Of a DNA stretch of 64,000 nucleotides, positions 14,101-25,839 are shown in pieces; the stretch's first letter is position 1, and each line of letters begins with the position of its first letter. Made by a program: the position numbers and the translations under genes. The stretch is from Oscheius dolichura (Eukaryota; Nematoda; Chromadorea; Rhabditida; Rhabditidae), in the NCBI GenBank assembly GCA_932521035.1, contig OW051497.1, positions 5,456,001-5,520,000 of the forward strand, in the 5' to 3' direction. Below the pieces are notes generated by a model, which saw only the letters and a list, made by a program, of their open reading frames with translations, did not search any database and was not told the origin of the DNA.

Positions 14101-14399
14101 TCACAAAGTGGACCGTTAAAAATCATAAGAAAGGGGACAACCACGTTGAGGACAAGTTTATTAAAGAAGGCGTTTATTCTTAACGATCCGAAAAACAGAT
14201 AGCTACGTACCCGCGTTTCGCACAAATCAAAAAAACGGTCGATATGAGGAAAACGAGCGAAAAGCTAGAATTGAGTCTAGGATACGAGAAGGAAATCTTA
14301 GCGATAGACCTGTTTTACGGGGAAAAGACAAAGGAAACCAGGGGAGAGATACCTCGTGGAGGAAAACTGAGCTTTGTAAAAATAAAGAGGATTAGGGAA
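8133..14399. other. Gene-poor 6.3-kb interval, purine-rich on + strand
   Basis: No spliced gene could be built here. The + strand is visibly purine-rich; a hand count of 12,241-12,300 gives 41 of 60 A or G. The minus strand, which is the sense strand of both flanking genes, is therefore pyrimidine-rich. It most likely holds the promoter, outron or undetected 5' exons of the amine receptor plus the 3' flank of the SLC16 gene. Long open frames such as 12,449-12,874 (-) look like composition artefacts. Confidence 0.4.
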
Positions 14400-17300
14400 T
14401 TATGGCTTTCCGTCAGCGTCCTCGGTTTCTTCAGCAATGCCATTGCTCATTTCGGCATCGCGAAGGCGCTTCTTTTCGTCTTCCATTTCTGCAAAACACC
14501 GTTTATTTGTGCCGTCAAATGGCATGCTACTCAAACACAAAAGAGAAAGTGCCATTGCACTCTAATATATTCATGCGCACAGCCACAACACGACAGCTAA
14601 GTGCACTGTGGTACCTTGTAAAAGCGCATATTGTTGCCGGAGGCTTTGTATGGTTCGTTGGTATTCGGTAAGGTTCTCTTCTGACCGTTCAGTCAGCACA
14701 GAGAGCTTACCCGACACATTATCGCCATCTTTACCGTATTCGCCTGAAGAGGTTAGTGTTTGAGACGGTTTAGTACGGGACGAGCACGACAGTTCTACTC
14801 ACCTTCGTTGTTACCGGCACTTCTCTGCTTACGGTGGAAGAATGGAACAGCACAAGAGATCAGCCCAGCCACGATGATCACAAATCCGGCGAAATAGAAA
14901 GCAGCGTGGTAGGAGTGGGTCAAATCGTAGACGAGTCCTAAAATAGCATTGAGCCCTTTCTCTGGAGATTATTTACCAGCAAAGGGCGATCCACAAAGGG
15001 AGGCGATACCCCTAGCAACGACCAAGAGACCGAAGGAGTTCGTGAGCTTGTCTAATCCAAGAAGATCAGTGAGGACGATGGAGGTGAGGCAAATGTAGGC
15101 AGCTAAAGAATTACTATACGACAAGTATGCCGGAACATACAAATGATAAAGCCGAAGACAGCGGCGTAAGTCATCTGTAGGGCAAAGGTACTGAGAAGAG
15201 GACAGATCATGGTCATGATACCGCAGGAAATGAGGGAGAAGTTATTGATGGCCAAGGAGGAGACATACCCAGTGTCGGCTAACCATCCGAAGACTATCCT
15301 GCCTAAAAGGATAATTGTTCACTTCTTGAGATTAGTTGAGCTAACCAACAGTATTGGTGACACCAATAACGGGAACCAAGTACATGCTCTGGCTTCCGGG
15401 AATATTGTGGGTAGCAGCCAAGTCCTTGAGGAAGATAAACGGAATGTAAAATCCCATCATTCCGAGAAGATTACTGAGAGAAAGCAACAGCATAACGGGG
15501 TCCTTCAGCAATGTTATATCAATCATCTCAGTGAAGGCGTTGCGAACCGGGAGTGGAAGACACTTGCACTTGCTAAACATCCCATAATAACTGTTTTCTT
15601 GTGTTGTTACCTGTCATCAACAGTCATGTCCTCGAGATCCTCCGTGGTCAGTCCACCGCCAGTACGCGACATACGAGATCCGCCGACTCTAACTCCAGCT
15701 TCTGCCAAGTCACCGTTGACTGACCCGAACTGCTTGTTGGCTGCTTCAGCAATTGTATTGTGAGGAATGGAGGTGACAGATCCACGGTAGTTCTTGATGT
15801 TGCCTCCTTCATCCTTGAATTCCTTCAGATTGGTCACTGATCCTCCATAGAAGATATCGGAGCGATTCATGGGACGGCTGAACTCGACAGGATCGACTCC
15901 CTAAAAATTTGGAGGTAAACCCAATGCACGACATACAGCAAGAGCAATGCTGAGGTTGGAAGACTGGCGTTTGCTCAACTGGCTGATAGACTGGGCAATC
16001 TGGTTGGCAGACATCTTGTGAGCCTGTTGAGCCAGGTTTCCACGGGAAGATTTCAGATCCGAGTTGCTGGTAATGCTGGTCAAAGTGTTCTTCCTTGGAC
16101 GAGGATCTCTGTTTGTACTGGTAGTACGACTGCGGACCGTTTCCTCGCCGTGGGCTTTTCCACTGGGGGTGCTTTCATCCTCACATTCTGAGAGAGCATT
16201 GCGGAGGCGCTCATCTGGAGAGACTGCTTTCTTAGGACTGTCGTGGGAAGAAATGCCCGATGGAGCATGCTGAAATACCCATCCAAATGCTATTTTAGCA
16301 GTGAATCACCTCATCATCATCAATCTTGCTCAAAGCGGCACGGAGTGGCTGCATTTCCTGTTCTTTTCCAAATTCAGGCTTGGGAGCTTCTAGAGGTCTG
16401 TAGAGAAGTCCAAAGAATCCGCACGATAGTACGCTAACAGCGAGCACAACAACGGCATACTTCCATCCGAAGGCTGAAAACCATCTTAGGTTTGTATAAT
16501 TTAAGTGCCCTTACTTCTGATACAATACTCCGAGAGCATTGGCATGATGATTGTACCGACTCCTGAACCGGCGACAGCAACTCCCGTTGCCACGGCTCGC
16601 TTGCTCTCAAAGTAGAATCCGACAACGACGATGGCAGGAAGATAGATGAAGCCGAAGCCGATTCCTCCAACAACTCCATAGAGAAGCATGAAGACAGCAA
16701 TATTGGGGGCGAAGATGGAAGTGGCTATTCCAAATGCTCCAATGCCAGATCCAATGAGGACCACCTTCCTAGCTCCGAACTTGTTAACCAATCCACCAAC
16801 AATAGGTCCGACCAAGAGATAGACACCAATCAAAAGAGATCCGATGAGGGTAGTAGTGGCATCAGACGCCTGAGTTAGGTATTATGATGTCATTTGTGTA
16901 TAATACCCCGAAGTAAGCGGAGTAGGAAGCCTTGAACTCGGAGAAAGCGTTGCAGATACCGTCAACAATCAAGTTGGACATGAACGCGGCAAGGACAATG
17001 ACCCATCCATAGCCACCATCTGGAGGGACAGGGAGCAGCTCTCCCGTCACATCGGGAACTGGAAAGCAGTACATACGGGTCAGTTGAATTTATGAGGTAT
17101 TCAGCGATCAATCAACTGTTCCGTTCCTAATCGTAAGGCCGATTTCCAGAAAGTGATTGATACCACATTTTTGCAGGAAGAACACTTTGGTTTGAAAAGA
17201 AAACAAACGAACCGTGCCCGTTGATACTGAGAGAGGACATGAACTCGTTGCCAACGTAGGAGCCTTCGATATCGTCGTCTTCGTAGAGATGCTGTCCCTC

Positions 17301-20146
17301 GTCTGAATTGAACGATGTTGTTGGGTCCAGAAAACGATCAGAGAAATTCAAATGACCATAGTCGGTTTTTGGACGGCACCGTGACGACAGGTTTTCAAAA
17401 GGTGTTAGACGAAGTGTCACCGCCGCCGAAGAAGTGGCATTTGTTATCTTTTTGAATCGAGCTTTGACACATTTAGCAGTACGCGTTTCGTACAGCGCAG
17501 GTGAAGAACGATTTCCAAGAATTTTGAGGAGGCGAGAGGCGCCAAGATAGTCAAAAGGGAAGAAAAAAGTTAGCGTTAATCCGTCTTTCATCCGCTTTTT
17601 CCTTATCACTAGGTTATTTTTGTTGAAACAAAGAAGAGCACTCCACACGGGGTAAGGGCAGTAAATGTTCTCAATGGTCAGCTGCTCTCGTAAAGTATTG
17701 GATTACCAAGCAAAAGTTATGAGGGCGAAGGGAGTGTGACGAAGATGCTGAGAGAACAGGGGGGAAAGCGGCCTTAGCCAGTTTATCTCCCGACATCTCG
17801 AAAGGAGACAATGATTATGATAAATGGGAGTCTCGCGCCCCCAGGTGTGATTCGCGGACATTTTAAAATTGTCCCTGTCTCAAAGAAAGTAATATAACTA
17901 ATGAAAACGACTGCAGCGGCGACGCCTCCAGTGTGACCGTGTGGTCTGAGCTAACGAGCGGCCCTATCAGCATTCTCGCCCCCTTCCGTCATATCTTCGC
18001 GTACCTGAAGTACACCCCGAAATTCCGGATAATGTACGACTTCCTGCACAAATTATTTTCAGCAACAGCTGAGGAAAACAAACTAAAGGATGCGATAGCA
18101 ATTTGAATTCTGATCGTAAAAGTAAATTTATCGTTATTACGCTGATATGGACACCATTCGGGAAATTGGATGGCTTTCGTTATTCAGTGGGCCCAGGTTT
18201 ACCTTATTTGGGGTTAGACTAAGAGTTTAACTAGGTCCAAGTCATGGCAGCTCTTCAACAGTTCCTAAAATTTAATCCGAGCGTTGCGATTGGAAAAGCC
18301 GCTTGTCTACCTTATCTAGTGTTATAATCCGATTCTTGCTGTCCCCTAACACCAGATCTTCATGTTAGTTTAATGATTAATGGACTAAAATAGAAAAGGA
18401 CCCGGGGAATTCGTAATATCGGTAACAAATTAGCCACGAACCGTTTTTGTGCAGGACAGTTATGAGCTATAAAGTTTATAGAGACCCTAAAAATGTCGGG
18501 TAGCTGCAAACCGCCATAGCAGCCAGCAAAAAAAGTTCAAAAAGACTGGCAGGGGGGCGCTATCAGAGAAAACGAAGCAGACGGTTCAGATTAAATCGTC
18601 TGGGGGAGGGAGTCAAAGCGTAAATCAAATACTCACGATCGTCCGTGGCGTTGGCCTTTCCCATTTCAGGTGATCCCGGCTGGCTCACGTGTACCTGAAA
18701 TTCGCTTGAATTGGAGGGGAACAAACTAGAGAATTGATATAGAAGAAGAAAACAACATTGTTTTAAAAATATTGTTGACGGATTGTAAACTTGAAAGATT
18801 CAAGAGTTTCCAGAGACAGAGAGAAACAAGGAAGCTGAGACAAAAGTGTGGTCAGAAGATGTTCTTTAGGTGTGCCCATTATTTCCAACAGCTGTTCATT
18901 GAAATGGGTACGGTTCCGATAAGATCGGGTGTAAAAAAACAAGTAGGTAAAAGTGATCTCCATGTCAAAAGGAACTCCGTGGGAGCGCCGGATGTGCTGT
19001 AACTTTAAAGGACAGTTGACGTCATTCAAACGGACTTTTCTTTTGCTGCCAAACACGTTACCTGCTCCGCGGCAAGTAACGTGTTTGCTCTTTAACTTCT
19101 AGCCATCGTTTTTGCGCTATTGAGCCGTCATCAGAGGGATCGACCACGTGGGAGACTGAGCAGGCCAAATAATTTCGAACGCAGGCGGTTTCCTTGTTAC
19201 CTCGATTATTTTAAAAACGATGACCCCTCTACATCGTGGGTCGGGCGAAAGAAACTAGAGGATTTTAGGGCAGAAACGGAACACGTGTGCTGCCAGATGG
19301 CCTGCCCTCTGAATGACACCAGTCTCTATATCTCAAAATACGCGGCGGTTCAACCCCGGGTTATTTCACTCAAAATGAAAATTTACGTTTTACAAGCAAA
19401 CATTACTTATGCTATAATTGATTTCAAAAAGGAAAATCATGTCTAATAGACGCCGTTTTGGAACAATGAGACAAAAGAGTTTAAAGAATTGTTTGTTCAA
19501 TGCTTAAGGTTTGGTTCGTATTCATGGAAAAAGAAGAAGAAGACGGCATAGTCTGCCGACCGAGCTTGGCGGAAATGCAAACTGAAAAAGCGCGAGGAGA
19601 AGCGAGACCCTAATGCTCTGGTCTCATTACTCTGTACTGTAGATAAACAGAATAGCATTTCGAAAATGTGCCGCCACACACGCCGGCCGCTGAAGAGGAT
19701 TACGCTCTATTGCTTTATGGTTCCTGTGAATGAATCGTTATTGTTTGACTTCCAGGAAGCAATTGGCTACCGCCCACTGTCGACAAATTTGGCCATTCAA
19801 ACAAATATCACTGTTCCAGAGGGCATAGATGCAGGCGCAGCGAGTCCCTTTTAAGGAAAGACTCTATGGCTGCCTGTGTCTTTGGGAAAAAAGAAGTGAC
19901 GACAGCCAGATGGAGGAGTACTCTTCGTATATGACTTTTTTTGTGTTCTGGGAGAAAGAGTCATAAAAGACGGCCACCCGTGTGAGTATCCGCGCCTCAG
20001 CAAAAGAGAGTGCAAGAACTGTCGGGAATCTTTCCCCACCTCCCATACTTTCATTCTTTACTCTTCCTTTGGAGCAGACTAACCATGATATCCGTAGAGG
20101 TCTTCTCCAATGGAGGGTTCTCAGAGTCGTTGTCCCCAGACGCCAT
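14400..20146 (-). CDS. SLC16-type monocarboxylate transporter (MFS)
   Basis: A twelve-TM major facilitator of the MCT family, which carries lactate, pyruvate or related monocarboxylates across the plasma membrane. Exons run from ATG 20,146 (20084-20146, 18637-18694, 17213-17302, 16907-17058 and so on) with consistent phases to TAA 14,400-14,402, about 700 residues. The family TM1 motif is clear ([16 protein letters not shown]). The TM4-5 region is also typical ([20 protein letters not shown]), with the MFS loop [12 protein letters not shown] long acidic and serine-rich cytosolic loop separates the two six-TM halves, and the second half ends in [18 protein letters not shown]. The first two introns are 1.39 and 1.33 kb; most others are about 35-60 nt. 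The start codon is one base after a TTTTCAG acceptor, consistent with trans-splicing. The substrate is inferred from family only. Confidence 0.9.
19051..19086. repeat. Perfect 11-bp inverted repeat in SLC16 intron 1
   Basis: AAACACGTTAC at 19,051-19,061 is mirrored by GTAACGTGTTT at 19,076-19,086 around a 14-nt GC-rich spacer. It lies in the first intron of the SLC16 gene. It could be a hairpin or a dyad-symmetric protein-binding site. Confidence 0.6.
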
Positions 20147-20222
20147 GCTGAAAATCATTTCGGTGAAGAGGTAAAAGAGCCGGAAAAGAAGAGGAAAAAA
20201 GAACAGAAGAGAGAATATTAAA
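20147..20222 (-). promoter_or_regulatory. Pyrimidine-rich tract and 3' splice site before SLC16 start codon
   Basis: On the minus strand this stretch is almost all C and T and ends in ATTTTCAG one base before the ATG. It is the expected form of an outron ending in a spliced-leader acceptor. A 5'UTR intron acceptor would look the same. Confidence 0.5.
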
Positions 20223-21974
20223 ACTTAGTATGGCAGCCGCCCCCGAGGGGGTTCGAACTGTAAACGAAATCCTCCTTTTGGCCGGAGGCGGGGATAACTC
20301 AAAAGAAGGCGGGATGGTAAATCTTATGAAATATCGTCTCCATGCCATTCAGATCAGTCTGTCTCAGCCAGGAACTCTTATGAGTTACAAAGGGAAGCCG
20401 CACTGACTCAAGCTGGGAAGACTATAATACAGAAGGGAAACCAAATTTAACCCAGCTATTTTATACCTGTACTTTTAAAAGACCGAACTCGTCACCCTTG
20501 GGGAAATCGTAAAGAGGTCAGGAAAATACAATTGAGAACCATTGTTGAGTATTCCCCACTCTTCAAATTCTTATAGTTCCCAGAACTGTAGACCCCCCGG
20601 TTTAGATGCGATACTGTTCAGTCAAGTTGCATCATCCGAGTGTATCGTTTTAAAAGCTCTCATTCCTGGCAAATATCCCCCCACGCCTGATGCAAGAGAT
20701 GATCCTAACAAAATCAGACCCACGAGGCTGACTCGGCTAATTGTCATATTCACACCACTGAATCCTTTTTGAGGGATCTTTTTTAGTCTCGTTTCTTACT
20801 TTTATGTTATTGAACTCGAAAGACAAATTTCTTCGAGTTATTAGCAAAGCATTCGGTTGGGTGACGATTGAATCCAATGAGCAAATAGATTTTTATGCAA
20901 CCATTCGCAGGTCCTTGAAACAGCCGGATACTCTCGAGAAACGCTTCTTGATACGAATAGACGGGGGATTGCATTGCCATTCAAATCTTTGTATTACTTA
21001 TTTTAAAAAAGGTTATCACCAAATAAGATGTATTATTATTTTCTTTACAGGCACGCTAAATATGTGTTATAGCAGAATATGGTCCTAATACGCAAACACC
21101 GCTTCCAGCTGGCAGAGTGTCGCAACAGATAAAAAGAGAACGCGTATGAGCTGGCGACCGACCTCACTTTTTCGTATGCCGCCGTTAGCACTCTCGGGAA
21201 CACCTGCGCGAGGCCGAAACATGTCACGGTACCATGTTTTTCACTTAAAGTCCGACCCAAAAGGAGGATGTTTACGAGCTAAGATTTGAAAAGCCCGGAT
21301 CCAAACGGAAAAATATTATTCGATTATGGATGAAATCGAAGCAGTGATCAGAAATCGTAAACACACGAGGACAAGCGGGGCAGCTTGAGTTGAAACATAA
21401 TTCTGGCGATCCGTGGACAATTCTCGTTATGTCGTTGGACAAATTTGCCTCTCCAACGTTGTTTTTTGCTTCAACTTGGGGGAGTATTAGCAGTCCCGTT
21501 AGAAACAATTTAGGTTCAGCGCTCAGCGGACAATTGTTAATTAACTGCCAAAGGAAGGAACGAATATCGTGGAGATGCGGAATGAACTCGGGGAAATCAA
21601 AAAAAAATCTGAAACAAATACTCGATTTACATGGGTATCAGTGTAACCAGGTCTGATCCCATCTCAAAAAAGATTGGAAGTCACAACTCCCAGAGATAAG
21701 AGAGAGGCTTTTCGTCTGATAGAGGAGGGGGAAGGATTTCTCAAGGGGTGATCTGCCGTAGTCGGCAAACGGGAGCAGATGTCTTCATTTCCCGGCTATT
21801 TCAGAATCGAATGTGCCAATAAGTTTATAGTAAAAAGGAACAGGGAATTTCATTTCGCAAATATGAAAAGGAGAAATTACAAGTGGAAACTTTTTGTGGT
21901 GTACAGAGTGCAGTATTATTAGTAGTAGTCACTCTAAACTAAACGACGAAATGGCTGAATTCGTCTGGTAAATT

Positions 21975-22010
21975 AGTTTAGATGACAAAAGAAGTTTAGA
22001 TGACAAAAGA
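21975..22010. repeat. Tandem duplication of an 18-bp unit
   Basis: The unit AGTTTAGATGACAAAAGA occurs twice head to tail without mismatch. It looks like a simple local slippage duplication. Confidence 0.85.
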
Positions 22011-23230
22011 AGCAAACGCTAAATTTACTAGGTAGTGGGCGAAGAATGCTCTGACAAGATCTAGAATGACAAAACGTTTGGGTTTCCGCATTGAGTATCA
22101 ATGAGAGGAAGGGAGAACTGGGACAGGACTAATAAGAACGGCTGCAACTCCTGTGGTGCGCTTCATTAGGTGCACGGTCGGCCGCCTGAGGCAATACTGT
22201 TGCTCAACAATGAACTCTCCATTACGGAGCTTGCGCATTTACATACGGCTGTCGGCTAGCCTGCCAGCTCACATCGATTTTGTGCTGGCTCTGCGCACTC
22301 CTGTTTTCAACTCTCTCTGTCCAGCTCTCTGACCACGTTATGAGAGACAACGACTGTTAGCATAACGCAGTAAACAAAAGTTTCACCTCCACCTTCTAGC
22401 AATTATTTCTGGAATGGGTTCGAGACGTACGCTAACGGCTCTGCCACCGTCACCCCAGCCGTTTTTTGTTAATCGCGGCGCCCGCCAGCGGCTCCCACCG
22501 TTCCAATTGCCTTCTCTTCTTATCTTAAACTGAACGATAAAATATTTTGAATTACTTTTTTCTATTTTTAAGAATGGATTAATGATATACAAAAAATAGT
22601 TAGCGAAATGGTGCATAGTAAAGAGAAGGATATAATTTGTTCTCTGAGCTTTCAACGGTAAAAACTAATAGTGAAATATGAGAATAGCGCATCTATGAAA
22701 TGAGCTTTCTGTAAACGAAAGGACTTGGACACCAGAGGAGGAATGGCGTGACTAGTACTAATCAGAGGCGGTGATTAAAGGAGAATTGCATACAAACCCC
22801 GCTGTCTATAAACAGAGAGATTTTTATACACAGATTTGTTCAAAGAATAACAGGTGACTAAAATGGAGTCTGGCGAAATCTCCCTCACAGTACCACGGGT
22901 TGTCTCATTTGAGAGAAGAGACACCGTCGCGCATTTTGCTAGCGCGGGTTTCAAGTCATATATTATCACCCAGCTGTGCAAAGACAAGTGAACCCTTCCT
23001 TACCTCAACGAATTGTGAACTGGTTTAACTAGGGTGAGAACAATTAAAGTAAAAAGTGGGGGATTAAAGTTATACCAGGTATCCCCTTATATGGCTCCAT
23101 CCGATTTCGTGCATATGCCTAGCTCACCTAACACTCTTTTTAGTAACATATTTTTCCTCGTTGTACATTTCCGGGTATCTGTTAGGAACCATTTCTCGGA
23201 AAACGAAATGAAACAGGGATGGTTTACAGT

Positions 23231-23686
23231 TTATGGGTTGTTATTACAAGATATGGATGTCACCGGTGTTTGGACCCCGTTCACAGCCAACATCCATGTC
23301 GTGTTCGATCTCTCACACGTCATCGTTACTCGCGAATTTGTCCCGGCAGGCCCTCTGGCAACCTAAAGGAAGTTGTAAGATAATTCAAGGGAGTGTATAC
23401 ACCTCTGTTACTCCGTTGATCAAAATAGTCGTAGGATTTTGATTCCCCACGACTTGAACAGAGCAGATGAGCATAGCAGAGCCGGGACAGTCACGCAGAG
23501 CTGGGTCAAACACTGCCATACCGGTAGACGCTTCGTTGTAGACGTTTATGGGACAACAATTACCTACAACGGAACTATACTAACCGTGGAGGTAAGCAAA
23601 CCTGGGCCACCTCCTGGCTGAGTCGGGGCACATGCATAAACAATCTGAGGACAACTGAGGAGATGAATGAGAAAGACTAACAACAT
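23231..23686 (-). CDS. Small secreted C6-domain protein (nematode type)
   Basis: Three exons (23602-23686, 23403-23563, 23231-23362; 85, 161 and 132 nt) join in phase across introns of about 40 nt into a 125-residue protein. The N-terminus is a clear signal peptide (MLLVFLIHLLSCPQIVYA). The mature part has the spaced cysteines and aromatic/glycine pattern of the nematode C6 domain: GNCCPINVYNEAST, then RDCPGSAMLICSV, then SRVTMTCERSNTTW, ending PVTSISCN. C6 proteins are extracellular and have no established biochemical role. A TATA box lies just upstream, so the gene probably has its own promoter although it follows two same-strand genes. The gene model is strong and the family call is fairly strong. 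Confidence 0.75.
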
Positions 23687-23711
23687 TGAGAGTGAAAAGA
23701 GGGAGACTCTG

Positions 23712-23723
23712 CTTATATTTATA
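23712..23723 (-). promoter_or_regulatory. TATA box of the C6-domain gene
   Basis: TATAAATATAAG on the minus strand lies 26 nt upstream of the ATG at 23,686. This spacing would put the transcription start almost at the start codon, giving a very short leader. Confidence 0.55.
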
Positions 23724-23855
23724 CGGGGCACGACGATTAGAAAGTGTCGGCAACGCTTTCTCAGCGATTCGCTTATTGTAATTCGAGGGTCGAAAAAGCA
23801 TGAGATCGTTTCTCTCTTTCAACAGCCTCGCTGTCAGGTCAGAATGGCAAGAAGC

Positions 23856-23861
23856 TTTATT
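23856..23861 (-). terminator. AATAAA poly(A) signal of the small membrane-protein gene
   Basis: AATAAA on the minus strand lies 66 nt past the stop codon at 23,927 and before the TATA box of the next gene. Confidence 0.5.
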
Positions 23862-23926
23862 CAAAGCAGCAGTTATATACAATAAAAAAACCGTAATATG
23901 CTGATGATGACCGAACTCGCCATCCC

Positions 23927-24664
23927 TCATCGGGCTGCAATGGCGGTTCCTCTCCTTGTTCGTCGACAAGCGCGAAAGAACTGGGCTATTCTGAAGCAAA
24001 CGTTTTAGAGCAACAAAAGGGCTGCTCACCGAGCAAAAAGCAGAAGGCCGAAGCCATTCGTGAGTACCGTAATCAGGGCTGGATAGATGTTGAGGTTTTT
24101 CTCGTGCGCATAGATCGACAGCGTCATGGAGTACCACACAAGTCCAAACTGGATCCCTTTGGTCGTGTATATTCTCGCCTCAATACGGTTCAGCTCACTG
24201 AAATATTATATCTTTCTTTTTTAATACATTGTAGTCATAAATTAAGCTGGCCCGATCCTTATCGAAACCTTCCACTGTATGTACGCCCCTTATCGGAACA
24301 AAAAATAGGCCCACCCGGACTCGGGGACGGCTTCTTTCAAAAGACGTACCAGAAGTGCTGATAGAGGTAACTGTAATTCAGATCACGCGTCACGAGGCCT
24401 CGATTAGTTAGGTTATTCTCGCAACAACAGAGAAAGCCGACCATATAAATGGTCAGGTAGAGAAGGACAGCGCTTGCCATGCTGAAAACGCTGAGTAGAA
24501 CCCTGCGATTGGCCAATCTACGTGGAGAGGATCAAGATGATGATGGGCACCGCCTGTGTTAGATTTTCCTGTAGACCTCCGAAATTGGTGACCTGAGACC
24601 AAATCTGAGACGAACACGTCAGCATTGTCATCGTCATCCAGGTGATTGTGTACCAGATAGGCAT
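23927..24664 (-). CDS. Small multipass membrane protein, unrecognised
   Basis: Exons on the minus strand give about 150 residues: MPIWYTITWMTMTMLTCSSQ, then VLLSVFSMASAVLLYLTIYM, an outward-type loop with NNLTNRG (an N-glycosylation sequon), then GLVWYSMTLSIYA and ALITVLTNGFGLLLFA, and a basic tail (RACRRTRRGTAIAAR). Three or four TM helices with short loops suggest a tetraspan-like protein; I do not recognise the family. The first intron is best modelled as 97 nt because shorter choices break the frame. The last introns are about 40 nt with clean borders. A 3' splice acceptor lies 38 nt upstream of the start codon and only about 105 nt after the stop of the upstream gene, which fits a downstream operon gene. 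Confidence 0.6.
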
Positions 24665-24702
24665 CGTGAAACGAGCAGCCGATAACGAACGCACATCAAG
24701 GT

Positions 24703-24807
24703 CTAAAAACACCGATTAGCTGCAATTTTATGCTTCTTTTTAAAGGACGTAATAAATGTCACAGCCACTATAAAAGCTTAAAAGTGAGTCAGGCGATTAT
24801 CTTCTGA
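24703..24807 (-). promoter_or_regulatory. Operon-like intercistronic spacer with 3' splice site
   Basis: About 105 nt separate the stop of the upstream gene from a GGTGTTTTTAG acceptor that precedes the next gene on the same strand. Spacing near 100 nt followed by a trans-splice acceptor is the usual arrangement inside nematode operons. This is inferred from spacing and sequence only. Confidence 0.5.
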
Positions 24808-25839
24808 TTACTTGTATTTCCACGGTATTCTCTTATTTTGCTCACCCGCTTTGTGGAGACGTTCAAAGCTGGCAGACGAATAATGCTTAGCATAGGCGAT
24901 CCGAAGGAGAAGGGGCCTCAGCTCCTGCTCATGGACAAACTTCCTTTCAGCATCCGTCAAAGTGTCTACTACCCGTGGCATTGGGATCCGAAATAATTTC
25001 GATATGAATAACATTTTTTCAACAGTACCTGTACTCGCTCAGGCCCACTGTCAGTACTGAATTGAAGAAAACACTCGTCTGTCAAAATTCCCTCTCTGAC
25101 AAGGTTCAACATCGACCGTTTCTGATGCTTGTCCATGGCCGCTATATATTCCAATATTTGATAGTCTGCCATAGTTTGTTCCAGGTGTCTATCAGGAAGG
25201 TCCCTGTCCTCATTATGGTACATAGGAGCATCATTATCCAAAGTTGCTATAATGAAGATCTTTAGTGACGTCAGGGAAAGACGTCTTGGAAAGGCGTTGC
25301 GTCTTCGATTACGGGATTGTTACACATGGAGGCCGGCTTAGAGTGATAAGGAGCTACCGGCTGCTCCCGTTTTCGTAAGCTTTTGCACAAAAAAACCGAT
25401 TGTAGACTGAAAGATCGGCAGTTAAAGAAGCTTTTGGGTTTGAGAAAACCAGTAGCTCTTATTGCAAAAGATGCAACAATAACAAACCGCTGTGTATCCA
25501 CTTCTTCCACATGGGGTCCAGTTCGGCCAGCATGTCTTTGATGGTCATAGGTACCACTACATGATCTACGGAAAAGTTTCTGAAATAAGATTTGTACTGT
25601 TCTTTTGACTGGGAAGAGTAGCTCCCCGAAATGACGTACATAGTATTCATATGAAGTACAGTATTTTCAGTAAGGATTCCATCTCTTACCGGAGTTAGAA
25701 GCTTTTTCAGATCAGAGTTTGACATATTTCGAATATAGTTAATTAGCATTTCTTTAGAGGTAATGTATCCATGTGAACTGGCTCCTGTTTGGAAAATGCG
25801 ACTAATACATACTCCGCTCGTACTGCTGTCAATACTCAT
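24808..25839 (-). CDS. Unrecognised protein with an internal repeated motif
   Basis: The start codon at 25,839 directly follows a TTCGTTTCAG acceptor, consistent with trans-splicing. The reading frame continues through several short introns to TAA 24,808-24,810. Two segments resemble each other: INYIRNMSNSDLKKLLTPVR followed by DGILTEN, and LEYIAAMDKHQKRSMLNLVR followed by EGILTDE. The shared pattern is YI..M....[KQ][KR].[LM]L..VR[DE]GILT[DE]. This points to a duplicated helical unit of about 40 residues. No signal peptide, TM helix or enzyme motif was seen. The C-terminus is charged and helical (LTDAERKFVHEQELRPLLLR). One exon junction near 25.27 kb could not be resolved in phase. Probable first gene of a two-gene operon. 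Confidence 0.55.

Larger units (their letters stand above)
20147..23230. other. Intergenic 3.1 kb upstream of SLC16 gene
   Basis: No convincing gene. The part next to the SLC16 start is purine-rich on +. It contains a tandem 18-bp duplication (21,975-22,010) and, near 22,255-22,290, a bulged hairpin (GCCAG/CTGGC arms with CACA/TGTG below). A 94-codon open frame at 20,804-21,088 (+) has no recognisable content. Confidence 0.35.

Noticed and set aside
15209..15763. 184-codon open frame on the plus strand
   Set aside because: Antisense shadow of the SLC16 coding exons.
20236..20252. GGGTTCGAACTG, a tRNA B-box look-alike
   Set aside because: The flanks do not form a T-stem and no A box lies at the right distance.
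20804..21088. 94-codon open frame on the plus strand
   Set aside because: No recognisable domain and no supporting exon structure.
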